DNA of 49,663 nt. Source: Lachnospiraceae bacterium (GTDB lineage Bacteria > Bacillota > Clostridia > Lachnospirales > Lachnospiraceae). A program made the translations under genes and the position numbers. Under the pieces are notes generated by a model. The model had not been told where the DNA came from, did no database searches, and saw nothing but the letters and a program-made list of their open reading frames with translations. Where the stretch lies: NCBI GenBank assembly GCA_022793065.1, contig JAAWCE010000057.1, forward strand, positions 1 through 49,663, read 5' to 3'. Positions 18,634 through 27,560 of the stretch are shown here, in pieces. Position 1 is the stretch's first letter. The number at the start of each line of letters is the position of its first letter.

Positions 18634-21600
18634 TCAGGTATCTGACATAGAAGGATTCCCAGTTCCATGATTGGAATTACTGCCGGCGTCGTTTTCTGTT
18701 TTGGTATTTGGTGTGCTGTTGGACTCAGTTCCGGTTCCGGAATGATTGCCGGTGTCCTGATTGGTTCCGGCATCCGGTGTGTTGTTGGACTCAGTTCCGG
18801 TTCCGGAATTATTGCTGGTGCTGTTTTCTGTACCGCTGCCGGAATGATTGCCGGTGTTGTTTTCGGTTCCGGCATCCGGTGTATTGTTGGGCTCAGCTCC
18901 GGTTCCGGAATGATTGCCGGTTCCGCTGCCGGAATTATTGTCTGTGCTGTTTTCTGTACCGTTGCCGGAAGTGTCACCGTTGCCGTTCCCGGTCCCATTT
19001 GTGGAATCACTGCCGGACGGATTGCTCGGCCCGGTCCCGGCACTGTTGCCGGAACCGGTGATTTCTCCCGGAACTTCGGGAGTAGGAGAAGGTTCGGGTT
19101 GCTGGGCATTGATTTGATCCTCGGCGCTGGGGGTACGCAAGTCAATTACGATTGCTTCATCCGCCGATATGATATCTCCCACGCCGCTTTTTGCTGCATA
19201 GGAACCATCGGGAAGTTTCCGTCTGACAGTCACCTCTGACAGCGTCCAGGGATCGTTATTTTCCGGATCCATTTCAAGCCGTAGTTCCAGAGGATTTCCC
19301 GTATTGTACAGGTAAGCCGTAAAGGTATCGGTGTTGCCTGCCTGGAAGACTTCGCCTTCGTTCAAAGCAGTTTTGGAGAAATAATCTCTCAGGTTGCCTA
19401 AGTTGATTTCCACCGTTCTTTCACTGTTGTTAGGGTCCTCGCAGACCAGTACACCGTATACGTTGGAATAGGTGCCGGCCACAGGCAGCCTGGTTGTATC
19501 TTCCGCGGTTTTGAAGGTAAAGGTTACGGGCATTACGGTAGCTTCATTCTGCAGTGTGGTATCGTGATATACCGCCCGGTTTACACTGCCGGATTCGGGT
19601 GTAATCGTCAATGGCATAGCAATTCCGGTGGCGTACAGAAGCTCGTCATGCTGGTTATAATTGCAGGCATAAATGGTATCCGTGGACAAAGTTGTATTGC
19701 CTGTAGTGATAATGCTGACTCCGGTTATTTCTCCTACATTTTGTTCGTACAGTGTGGCGGTGACAGGTTCTCCTTTGGACAAGCTGCTTTTGGCCTGCTG
19801 AGAGAGATAGACATAATCCGACAAATATTGTACGGAATCGTCAATGGAACTTCTGTACCGAATTGCCACACCAATATCGTTGGTTTTGGAAAGCCGCAAC
19901 GGGTCAAGCTGTTTTGTAGTAATGGTAACGGTCTGCTTCATTTCATCCACAGATTCATCGGTATTTACATAAGCTTGTACCGGTGAGAGCAGATAGGAGG
20001 AAGCGAAATTAATATAATAAGACTTAATCTTCCTGTTGCTTGTATTGACCCTATCGATAATCACATGACTTACGGAGGTATCCGCACTGTCATCGCAGGA
20101 AAGCGTCAGGGAGGAAATGGAGCCAAGGTTACTGATATCCACGTCCCGTAAAGCAATAACGCCGTCTTCTCTGATATGCTCAGTGCCGAAGTGTAAAGCT
20201 TTCTGCATAAATCCGCTTTGATAAGTTCCCGTATATTTCAGCGCCCCGTAAAGATTGGAACGGAAATAGGTATTAGGGCCTGGAAATATGTAAATATTCA
20301 GCTTTTCTGCCACATTGGTCTGAACGGAACCACCGGAGGTAAAGCTGGTGGTGCCGTCAGTGGAAGTAGAGAAGGTGACATTCATATTCTGGTTTGCAGC
20401 CAGATTAATAATAGCTGACTTACCATAGCGTACACTCTGAGGATCTTCCATTGCGCCATTGGTGATAAAAGTAAGTTCTCCTTCACGATTATATCGGCCT
20501 GTGGAATCCAGAAATACATCCCCTTTGTCGGAAACTCTGTAAATTCGCAGATCCTGCAGCTTAAAATCAGTTTCCTTGTCATTCTGGAAAGTAATCTGAT
20601 TAATAGATGCAACATCGTTGAGGCTGAGATAGAACCTGGACAGGTCGCCTTTCACATAGGCCGATCCGCTTACGCCGTTAAATTCATCAATCAGATCCGT
20701 TATGTTCAGATTCATGGTGGCGTTGGCACCGGTTGTTTTTCTATAGGATAACTGAGCCGTCAGGTTGGGGTCAAGAGATTCCGTATTATCCGAAACCTTA
20801 AATTCCACCATGAAATCCATGGCGGCGGAATTCTTAGTGACAGCGTATTCCCGACACACACTGGTATTGTTGGGGGCGCTTTCAGAGGAAGCATTCATCT
20901 TAGTCGCCACTCCGGAAATATCTTCTTCCGAATAGTTAATATCAATCCATCCCACATTTTCTATCACCCAGGAAGTGGACAGCCCAATGCCGCTTTGACG
21001 GATTATGTTGATTTTATCAATATTGAGCTTGTCAAAGGAGGTAGTGTCTTCCGTGTTGGAGCTGTGGGTGTAAATCCGCATACTCTTTGGCATACCGTAA
21101 TATTGATTGGTCATAATGCTGAATACGGAGGTTTCCCCCTGACGGAAGGCGTCTCCGGCAATTTGTTCGTTGGCAAGTACTACGCCGCTGGTGCCGTTTT
21201 CAAATACCAACTGGAAGAAGAAATAATTGCTGCTTCCGGCGTCCGCAATGGGAGATACGTCTACCTGAATTTGGTATCTGCTCCGTACAGAAGATAACTT
21301 TAAATCTTTATTAATTTCATGATAAGCCATCTCTGATTTAATGGAAGTAAGCCCCTCCTCAGGCGGGTCCTGATCCACCGGATCACCTGTGCTGTAGTCA
21401 ATAAACCCCAGGGTTTTGCTGGTGGAAGAGTTGCCCAGGTAGGTTGTCTTAGAAACTTTGGCAAGCAAATCGCCTCTGTCCACACGACGTTCCAAAGTAG
21501 TAAAATTTACGGCGGTCAGGAAGGGGGGAGCAGAAGGTAATGTATAATATACTTGGTTATCCACTTCCTTTACCGGGTAAATACTGATTTCTTCAAACTG

Positions 21601-24021
21601 GAACTGTTTCCCTGTGTCCGCCAGGCTGATTGTGGCGGATAGAAAGGTCTTAACATTGTTTACATTCATAAGAAACTGAATTTCGTACCCATGAGCCTGT
21701 GGCTTGTAGGATTCTCTATAAAAAGATTTTATCATATCGTTTAACTGAAAGGAAATATTCCGGTTAATATTATCATGATCCAGATAGTTCAGCGTAATCG
21801 TCATATCCGAATTCGTGCGTGCGCTTTGCAGAGCGGAGGGCTTCATGATAAACAGATATGAATTGCTGTTGTCAATCATTGGCTCAAAAGGATGATAGGG
21901 ACTGGATGCCTCATAGAAATAACCTTCCAGGTTTGTATTGGGTTTTATAAGCTCCAATCCGCTGCGGGTTTCCATGGATACACTGCCGCCCGCCGTAAGC
22001 TGTATGCCCGATGGAGGTGCATAATAAAGTGCCGGATAGTCCTTGAAGGTCACGTCAGGGTGAACCGCCAGGATTTTTTGGCCCGGCTGTTTACTACGAA
22101 GTTCATTTAGATTGAGCAGATCCGGTTCTTCCGTGTATATGGAGAAGGAATTCAGCTCCCAGTTTTGTCCCAGTCCTTCATTGCATATCTTGACACTGAT
22201 GATATCATCAGTTGTTCCCGTGGCCATATCCAGGAGAGAGATCGGCACATAATCGGTCTGTCCGTTGGTGAACAGCGAATTAAAGACAGCAGCACTCAGG
22301 GGGTTGATGCGGTGCATACTCAGAGCGTTCCAAGCACCTTCCACCAGATAGAAACGCATGGTGCGAGTGTCCGGGTTCGTTGCGGAGTAGTAAGCATACT
22401 TTTCAGGGTCATTCTTGTATGCAGATGTCTCATAAAAAGCGCTGGCATTGGTGCGGTAGGTCACATCCATATAAACAGAAGTGAGCTGCGGGTTATCATT
22501 GTCAGGGGAATAGTTCAGGCGCAGGGAAGATTCCGGCAAATCCTTTGTCTGTAACCCAAGATAAAAACTGTTCATCGTGGGCTTAACCGTATAACTTCCG
22601 TTTGCGGTGCTGGAATTGGAACCAAACTTACTATTTAACAGCGAAAGCTGCCTGCCGATCTGTCCGCCGGCAGCCGGAAGTTCCGTATAGGCGCCGGAAG
22701 GGACTCCTATATTATCTTCATTATCCCACCAGGCAAGTACATAAGGACGTGTTCCGTCCATATAATAATTATTTTCCATGGAAGAGGTCAAATAGGCACC
22801 GCCGGGATCATATCCGGAGGAAATCGTTTTGGCCTTACAGAGTGTCTGTACGGCATCGTCGGAAGGAGCGGCAGACCCTATGATTGATATGGAGGCGGGA
22901 AGCCATCCCGTTCCCTTTTCACCCATGGGCTCCAACACAATTCTTGTAATTTTCCGGTCATAAGACGTTCCGTTCACAAGGCCTGGGGGTTTGGACAAAT
23001 GGGAGAGCATATTAGCGGTAAAAGGGATATCCAGGACTTTGTTTTCCGTTAGGTCATGGGCCGAGAGTGGTTTGCCCTGGTTCAAAGCGGCCTGATCCAA
23101 ATCGATCGTGGCTACCAGTTCCTCATAGGTGGGAGTGGAGGACAAGACCCCTACATCCTGGGCATAGATATGGATGCGCATATTGCCGGTATAGGTTCCG
23201 CCTTCCTTAGTAATCAGCCGGAGCATGTAATTGGGTCTGGCTGTTACGGAATGTCTGGGGGTAATCGGGGTCAAAGGGATGCAAAACTTTGACTGGGGAA
23301 CTAAATTTATATTTGTGCCTATATAATACGGCGGCTCTTTACCACTATTTGGATTTCCAGACTGTGCCAGCAGATTGAAGGCGTCACAATTGCTGCAGAA
23401 GCGCACGTTGTCAAAGGTACATTCCGCAAAAGATCTGTAGAAACTGCCGTCGGGAGCAGGAGTCAGGTCTCCGATGGTTCCGCTTGTGAGCCGATAGGTT
23501 TTCACATAGGAGATTTTCAGGCTGTCGTAGCCTGAGGAGTCTTTGGTCCAGTCGGGCTGGATACAAATCTGTTCCAGAGGATAGTCTTTGTGTAAGCTGA
23601 AAGCGAAATAGTACTTGGTATTGGGCTGAAAGGCCACACGGGTACCATAGGGATAGGTATAGTCGCCTTTCTTGCCGCTGGTATTGTTGCTGTAGTACAT
23701 GCCAGCTCCATCCCGCAGGTCACACCAATTTTTCGGCGTAAAATACATGAGGGGAACTTTCTCATATTCGCCGTCGGCACGAACGGGAATGACTGAGAAC
23801 TCGCCCATGGTGCCGGCATCGGCATCGGGAGCCGTACAGATTTCCACAATCCATACATATTCGTCTTTGGAATTGGACCGTGGAATATTGGAATAGGGTT
23901 CCTGTGCGGCGGCGGTCATCTCCGGGCAGAGGGACAGCAGACAGCACAATGCCAGAAAAAGCGGCAGGAAGCAGAGCCACTGTCTTATGTTTTTATGAGT
24001 TTCCCTTTGAAATATAGTCAT
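18634..24021 (-). CDS. Giant secreted/surface protein, beta-rich, with Ser/Gly/Asn/Thr repeat tail
   Basis: A 1,795-residue exported protein. Signal peptide about 1-40 (RQWLCFLPLFLALCCLLSLCPEMTAAAQ). The body (about 45-1630) looks like many beta-sandwich modules. At least two parts have a PLAT/LH2-like rhythm (near residues 50-180, with IVEICTAPDADAGTMG; and near 980-1080, with QVDVSPIADAGSSNYF). The PLAT reading is tentative. A Pro-rich hinge (PSPTPEVPGE) leads to about 160 residues of low complexity made of GTGTESNN, NTPDAGT and TGNHSGSG repeats. No LPXTG or membrane anchor ends the protein. ATG 24021 follows AGGAGG. It is transcribed divergently from the T4SS genes, has its own promoter, and may act as the adhesin of that system. 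Confidence 0.75.
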   Translation of the reverse strand: MTIFQRETHKNIRQWLCFLPLFLALCCLLSLCPEMTAAAQEPYSNIPRSNSKDEYVWIVEICTAPDADAGTMGEFSVIPVRADGEYEKVPLMYFTPKNWCDLRDGAGMYYSNNTSGKKGDYTYPYGTRVAFQPNTKYYFAFSLHKDYPLEQICIQPDWTKDSSGYDSLKISYVKTYRLTSGTIGDLTPAPDGSFYRSFAECTFDNVRFCSNCDAFNLLAQSGNPNSGKEPPYYIGTNINLVPQSKFCIPLTPITPRHSVTARPNYMLRLITKEGGTYTGNMRIHIYAQDVGVLSSTPTYEELVATIDLDQAALNQGKPLSAHDLTENKVLDIPFTANMLSHLSKPPGLVNGTSYDRKITRIVLEPMGEKGTGWLPASISIIGSAAPSDDAVQTLCKAKTISSGYDPGGAYLTSSMENNYYMDGTRPYVLAWWDNEDNIGVPSGAYTELPAAGGQIGRQLSLLNSKFGSNSSTANGSYTVKPTMNSFYLGLQTKDLPESSLRLNYSPDNDNPQLTSVYMDVTYRTNASAFYETSAYKNDPEKYAYYSATNPDTRTMRFYLVEGAWNALSMHRINPLSAAVFNSLFTNGQTDYVPISLLDMATGTTDDIISVKICNEGLGQNWELNSFSIYTEEPDLLNLNELRSKQPGQKILAVHPDVTFKDYPALYYAPPSGIQLTAGGSVSMETRSGLELIKPNTNLEGYFYEASSPYHPFEPMIDNSNSYLFIMKPSALQSARTNSDMTITLNYLDHDNINRNISFQLNDMIKSFYRESYKPQAHGYEIQFLMNVNNVKTFLSATISLADTGKQFQFEEISIYPVKEVDNQVYYTLPSAPPFLTAVNFTTLERRVDRGDLLAKVSKTTYLGNSSTSKTLGFIDYSTGDPVDQDPPEEGLTSIKSEMAYHEINKDLKLSSVRSRYQIQVDVSPIADAGSSNYFFFQLVFENGTSGVVLANEQIAGDAFRQGETSVFSIMTNQYYGMPKSMRIYTHSSNTEDTTSFDKLNIDKINIIRQSGIGLSTSWVIENVGWIDINYSEEDISGVATKMNASSESAPNNTSVCREYAVTKNSAAMDFMVEFKVSDNTESLDPNLTAQLSYRKTTGANATMNLNITDLIDEFNGVSGSAYVKGDLSRFYLSLNDVASINQITFQNDKETDFKLQDLRIYRVSDKGDVFLDSTGRYNREGELTFITNGAMEDPQSVRYGKSAIINLAANQNMNVTFSTSTDGTTSFTSGGSVQTNVAEKLNIYIFPGPNTYFRSNLYGALKYTGTYQSGFMQKALHFGTEHIREDGVIALRDVDISNLGSISSLTLSCDDSADTSVSHVIIDRVNTSNRKIKSYYINFASSYLLSPVQAYVNTDESVDEMKQTVTITTKQLDPLRLSKTNDIGVAIRYRSSIDDSVQYLSDYVYLSQQAKSSLSKGEPVTATLYEQNVGEITGVSIITTGNTTLSTDTIYACNYNQHDELLYATGIAMPLTITPESGSVNRAVYHDTTLQNEATVMPVTFTFKTAEDTTRLPVAGTYSNVYGVLVCEDPNNSERTVEINLGNLRDYFSKTALNEGEVFQAGNTDTFTAYLYNTGNPLELRLEMDPENNDPWTLSEVTVRRKLPDGSYAAKSGVGDIISADEAIVIDLRTPSAEDQINAQQPEPSPTPEVPGEITGSGNSAGTGPSNPSGSDSTNGTGNGNGDTSGNGTENSTDNNSGSGTGNHSGTGAEPNNTPDAGTENNTGNHSGSGTENSTSNNSGTGTESNNTPDAGTNQDTGNHSGTGTESNSTPNTKTENDAGSNSNHGTGNPSMSDT
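18660..19060. repeat. Degenerate short repeats coding the Ser/Gly/Asn tail
   Basis: Irregular tandem repeats built from GGTTCCGGAAT-, ATTGCCGGT- and GTGTTGTTGGACTC-like units encode the C-terminal tail of the surface protein. Length variation between strains is likely. The repeats keep several frames open, which explains long spurious antisense reading frames here. Confidence 0.7.
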
Positions 24022-24126
24022 ACATAAAACCTCCTGATTTAAGTGTCGTATCCTTTCTGGGTGGTATTCCATTGGTCTGTGGTTTAGGCGGCAGATGTCT
24101 TTTGGGGAAGTCTGCCCTCACTTTGG

Positions 24127-24174
24127 CCGCCTTGCCGGAATAGTTTCAAAAATGACAGCTTCGCGGCAAATTTG
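24127..24174 (-). promoter_or_regulatory. 48-bp module shared with 42218-42265
   Basis: Read on the minus strand, it matches the plus strand at 42218-42265 at 32 of 48 positions, and at 24 of the first 30 (CAAATTTGC...CTGTCATTTTTG). It sits in the leader of the surface-protein gene. Possible regulator site or leader element. Confidence 0.4.
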
Positions 24175-24216
24175 GCACTAGGAATGAAAAAACACCCGTG
24201 CTAAGATAATAACAAA

Positions 24217-24245
24217 AATATAGCATTATGATTTTGGGATTTCAA
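24217..24245 (-). promoter_or_regulatory. Sigma-A-type promoter of the surface protein
   Basis: On the minus strand: TTGAAA (24245-24240), 17-bp spacer, TATATT (24222-24217). This leaves a leader of about 190 bases before ATG 24021. No equally good plus-strand promoter for the T4SS genes was found in this 304-base divergent gap; a weak CATAAT at 24274 is possible. Confidence 0.55.
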
Positions 24246-24325
24246 CAGGACTGCAAGATTGACGGGTTTTAGACATAATTGGAGACTGGAATCCGGAGAC
24301 ATGAAATGGGAGGCGATAGAAGGAA

Positions 24326-26338
24326 ATGGAGAAAAAGGCGTGGAAGGTTGTATTGATGGTGTTGGGGGGGATCCTGGGAGTGGTGGCAGGAGCATTTTTC
24401 TTCGGCAGTCTGGCGCTGAGGATAGAAGAATTTAAAGGGGGAGAACCGCTGTTTTCTCTTCAGGTGCTCCTGGAACCGGAGGCTTACCTGTATGGATTGG
24501 TTTTCACGGCGCTGCTGCTTGTCATGTATTTTGCACTTGCCAGAAGGAAGGTATCAGCGAAGAAGCTTATGACAGGAGGCAGTAAAAAGGGCCGCAGGGG
24601 ACCTGACGGTTTGTTCAGTCCTTTGGAGAATTCCCGTTTTCTGACAGATAAGGAGAGGGATAAATATTTTCCGGGGTTTCGGTTCAGTCAGGCGTCGGAG
24701 GTCAGCAAGGACGGCGTGCCCGTGAGGGCTGTTCTGGAAGGCAAGAGGAATGAGTTGGAAGTCAATGTATGCCCCGGTGCTCATAGTCTGGTAATCGGTG
24801 CTACCGGTTCAGGTAAGACGACCACTTTTATCAATCCCATGATTCAGATTATCGCAGAGACCAGTTCAGGTTCTTCCATGATTATGACGGACCCAAAAGG
24901 GGAGTTGTTTTCCCTCCACAGCGGGAAATTAAAAGAGCAGGGATATGATGTGAAGGTGCTGGACTTGAGAGATACCTATTCTTCCTATCGATGGAATCCG
25001 CTGGAAAGTATCTGGAATATGTACCAGGACTATGTGGAAGCGGGAAAGGGCATTAAAGTGCACAAGGATTCGGTGGAGAAGTATCCTAAGCTCACATTAC
25101 TCTATAGCGAGGACCTCTATGGCAGCGAAGAGGGGATGTGGTATGAATATGCGGGGACAGCGTATCCTACGAGGGAAGAATGTGCCAACGATGTATCGGT
25201 GGCCAGACAGAAAATCTATGATGAAATGTATGAGGATTTAAACGATTTGGTGTCTGTCATTTGTCCCATCGAGTCGAAAGACGATCCGGTTTGGGAGAAG
25301 GGCGCCAGATCTATCATTATGGCAACGCTGTTGGCTATGTTGGAGGACAGTGAGAATCCGGAACTGAATATGACCAAAGACAAATACAATTTCTTTAATT
25401 TAAATAAAATTATTGCCAATTCCGAGAATGAATTTGCGGAATTGAAGCGGTATTTTCAGGGAAGGAGTAATTTATCTTCTGCGGTTACGCTGTCCAGACA
25501 GGTGTTAAGCGCGGCGGATTCCACGCTTTCCAGCTATATGTCCATAGCTTTTGACAAGCTTTCCATGTTCAATGATAAGGGTCTGTGCGGGCTGACTGCC
25601 GCCACTGACATTGATGCCAGCGGGCTTGCGGAACGTCCTACGGCGCTGTTTTTGAAGATACCGGATGAAAAAGATACCAGGCATGCTCTGGCTTCAGTTT
25701 TTATTCTATGTATGTATAAGGCGCTGATTAAACAGGCGTCTGCCAGAGAGGATTTATCGCTTCCCAGGAATGTATATTTTATTCTGGATGAGTTTGGAAA
25801 TATGCCTAAAATAGAGAAGTTTGACAAGATGATTACGGTAGGACGTTCCAGAAAAATATGGTTTAACATGGTGGTTCAGTCCTATGCCCAGCTCAATGCC
25901 GTGTATGGGGACCAGGTTGCTGATATTGTCAAGAGTAACTGTGGCGTGAAGATGTTCATAGGTTCCAACGACATCGACACCTGTAAGGAATTTTCCGAGT
26001 TGTGCGGTAATGTAACCATATCCACCAACAGCGTGTCCAGCAATTCACAGGACAAGGACGGACAATTTTCGGTGTCTTCCCAGATGCAGACCAGGCCTTT
26101 GATCTACCCTTCGGAACTGCAGAAGCTGAATAATAAGGAAAGTACCGGAAATGCCATTATTGTTACGTTCGGAAATTATCCTTTGATGACGAAATTTACG
26201 CCCAGCTATCTGTGCAAGTATTATCAAATGGGACAGATGGATTTGACGGAGGTACGTAAAAATGTCTTTATTGCGGATAAGGTCTTCTATGATGTAGCCC
26301 GACGGAATCAGTTGATTGTGGGGGATGAGGAAGTTTGA
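24326..26338 (+). CDS. VirD4/TraG-like T4SS coupling ATPase
   Basis: A 670-residue membrane-anchored ATPase of the type IV coupling protein family, which selects substrates and feeds them to the secretion channel. Two N-terminal membrane segments (about 8-31 and 52-72) are followed by the motor domain. Walker A is GATGSGKT (158-165), TDPKGELF follows at about 188-195, and Walker B is FILDEFGN (about 487-494). The block FNMVVQSYAQLNAVYG and the late SNCGVKMFIGSNDIDTC are typical of VirD4/TraG. GAAGGAA precedes ATG 24326. It is the first gene of the plus-strand T4SS run. Conjugative relatives work with a relaxase; none is encoded in this window, so the cargo may be protein. Confidence 0.92.
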   Translation: MEKKAWKVVLMVLGGILGVVAGAFFFGSLALRIEEFKGGEPLFSLQVLLEPEAYLYGLVFTALLLVMYFALARRKVSAKKLMTGGSKKGRRGPDGLFSPLENSRFLTDKERDKYFPGFRFSQASEVSKDGVPVRAVLEGKRNELEVNVCPGAHSLVIGATGSGKTTTFINPMIQIIAETSSGSSMIMTDPKGELFSLHSGKLKEQGYDVKVLDLRDTYSSYRWNPLESIWNMYQDYVEAGKGIKVHKDSVEKYPKLTLLYSEDLYGSEEGMWYEYAGTAYPTREECANDVSVARQKIYDEMYEDLNDLVSVICPIESKDDPVWEKGARSIIMATLLAMLEDSENPELNMTKDKYNFFNLNKIIANSENEFAELKRYFQGRSNLSSAVTLSRQVLSAADSTLSSYMSIAFDKLSMFNDKGLCGLTAATDIDASGLAERPTALFLKIPDEKDTRHALASVFILCMYKALIKQASAREDLSLPRNVYFILDEFGNMPKIEKFDKMITVGRSRKIWFNMVVQSYAQLNAVYGDQVADIVKSNCGVKMFIGSNDIDTCKEFSELCGNVTISTNSVSSNSQDKDGQFSVSSQMQTRPLIYPSELQKLNNKESTGNAIIVTFGNYPLMTKFTPSYLCKYYQMGQMDLTEVRKNVFIADKVFYDVARRNQLIVGDEEV

Positions 26339-26353
26339 AAGTAAACTTTCATA

Positions 26354-26382
26354 CAATAAAATCTAAGAATATGATTTTATTG
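26354..26382 (+). other. 10-bp perfect intercistronic stem-loop
   Basis: CAATAAAATC (26354-26363) pairs with GATTTTATTG (26373-26382). It is AT-rich with no T tract. It lies just after the coupling-protein gene and may set the mRNA end or a processing site. Confidence 0.45.
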
Positions 26383-26393
26383 TCAAGAATTCT

Positions 26394-26437
26394 GATTGGT
26401 ATGTGCGCTAAAGCGCACAGGGGGTATAAGAATGAAA
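26394..26437 (+). repeat. 44-bp stem-loop/RBS leader, copy 1
   Basis: Nearly identical (39 of 44) to 49118-49161. It holds the stem-loop TGTGCGCTAAAGCGCACA (26402-26419) directly followed by the ribosome-binding site AGGGGG and the start codon at 26432. An in-frame TTG upstream keeps the frame open across it but is not a credible start. Confidence 0.75.
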
Positions 26438-27523
26438 TTAAAAGAATGTTATTACGGCGCCATGGGAACGGCAGGAATTGCAGCTGTGCTTTTGAGCCTG
26501 ACAGTCCTATTGCCCGTTCAAGCCGCAAATATGCCGGATGAAGGTAATCTGCCCAGCCTGGATGGGACGCAGGAATCACAGGATGACCAGGAAATACAAG
26601 GGAGCCAAACCACAATTATTTATATGCCTGAGGATTATGATATTAGTTATGAGGGGATTTTGGATCAGCGTACCGGCCAGGCGCCGGAAAACACGGGGAC
26701 GGATGATAATAATGTGATTATGATTACGGAAACCATGGGCTATGACACGGAACAGAGGATGTATGTCAATTATGTGCAGGGGGACAAAAGTAAACGGTAT
26801 TACAGTTCTTTGCCCAATGGCATTATCACAAACGGGAGTATTTCTTTTCAGATGGGAACCAGGCATCAATATGTACTCTATCGCAACGGTGACAGGGTAA
26901 CGGATGCGGATATCTATAATATTGTCCAGGAGGGGGCGTATGTGATGGAAACCTATGGACAGGGGAACTCGGAAGGAGATCGGTTTGAGTTTACCATTGT
27001 CCAGTCTACGACAAATTCCATGGAGTGGTTCAACATTCCGGAGGGGTTCAGTTATATCAGCGTCAACGTCAATGGGGAGCAGGCTGCCGCGCCTTCCGGC
27101 ACATCTTCCCAAATGTCCAGCGATGGCAGGTACATATATGAATTTGGATGTGATACGGTAGGAACTTCTTATCGTGTGGAAGTGGAAAAGGATACGGTTG
27201 CGCCCAGGCTGGAGCTGCAGGGCGTGCTGGGGGATATTGCCCGTGGACCTGTAACCATGTCCCGGATAGGAGAGGAAGAAAGCGTCATAGAAGTTGTCAG
27301 GGATGGACAGTCCATTAATGTTCCATATAATCTTATATTGGAAGATTACGGGGATTATACGGTGACAATTCGGGATGAGGCTGGTAACAGCAGTGAATAT
27401 CGTTTTACCATACAGATGTATTTCACTATGACTTCCATATTGGTTTTCGCACTGTTAATTATAATTGTGGCAGGATTAGGCGGTTATTACCATTATGTGA
27501 AAAGCCATTTGAGAGTTCGGTAA
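26432..27523 (+). CDS. Secreted, C-terminally anchored protein with Ig-like domain (T4SS accessory)
   Basis: A 363-residue protein with an N-terminal signal peptide (about 8-32, GTAGIAAVLLSLTVLLPVQAA) and a single C-terminal membrane segment (about 332-352, SILVFALLIIIVAGLGGYY) ending in a short basic tail. The bulk is therefore exposed outside. Residues about 245-325 resemble a bacterial Ig-like module (DTVAPRLELQG...YTVTIRDEAGNSSEYRFTI). The upstream half is beta-rich with no recognised fold. It sits between the coupling ATPase and the VirB6-like channel protein, so a role in the cell-surface part of the apparatus is likely. Confidence 0.65.
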   Translation: MKLKECYYGAMGTAGIAAVLLSLTVLLPVQAANMPDEGNLPSLDGTQESQDDQEIQGSQTTIIYMPEDYDISYEGILDQRTGQAPENTGTDDNNVIMITETMGYDTEQRMYVNYVQGDKSKRYYSSLPNGIITNGSISFQMGTRHQYVLYRNGDRVTDADIYNIVQEGAYVMETYGQGNSEGDRFEFTIVQSTTNSMEWFNIPEGFSYISVNVNGEQAAAPSGTSSQMSSDGRYIYEFGCDTVGTSYRVEVEKDTVAPRLELQGVLGDIARGPVTMSRIGEEESVIEVVRDGQSINVPYNLILEDYGDYTVTIRDEAGNSSEYRFTIQMYFTMTSILVFALLIIIVAGLGGYYHYVKSHLRVR

Positions 27524-27560
27524 ACAGGTATTTTACTTTTACAATAATAGGAGATTAGAG

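Noticed and set aside
18624..19239. Alternate frames (Pro/Ile- and Gly/Val-rich) over the surface-protein tail
   Set aside because: Produced by the same short DNA repeats as the real frame; no ribosome-binding site or recognisable protein.
24022..24216. Possible c-di-GMP (GEMM) riboswitch in the surface-protein leader
   Set aside because: Short resemblances (GCGAAGC, CCTAAACC) are present, but the required paired elements GGCAAACC and GACGCAAAGCC do not line up.
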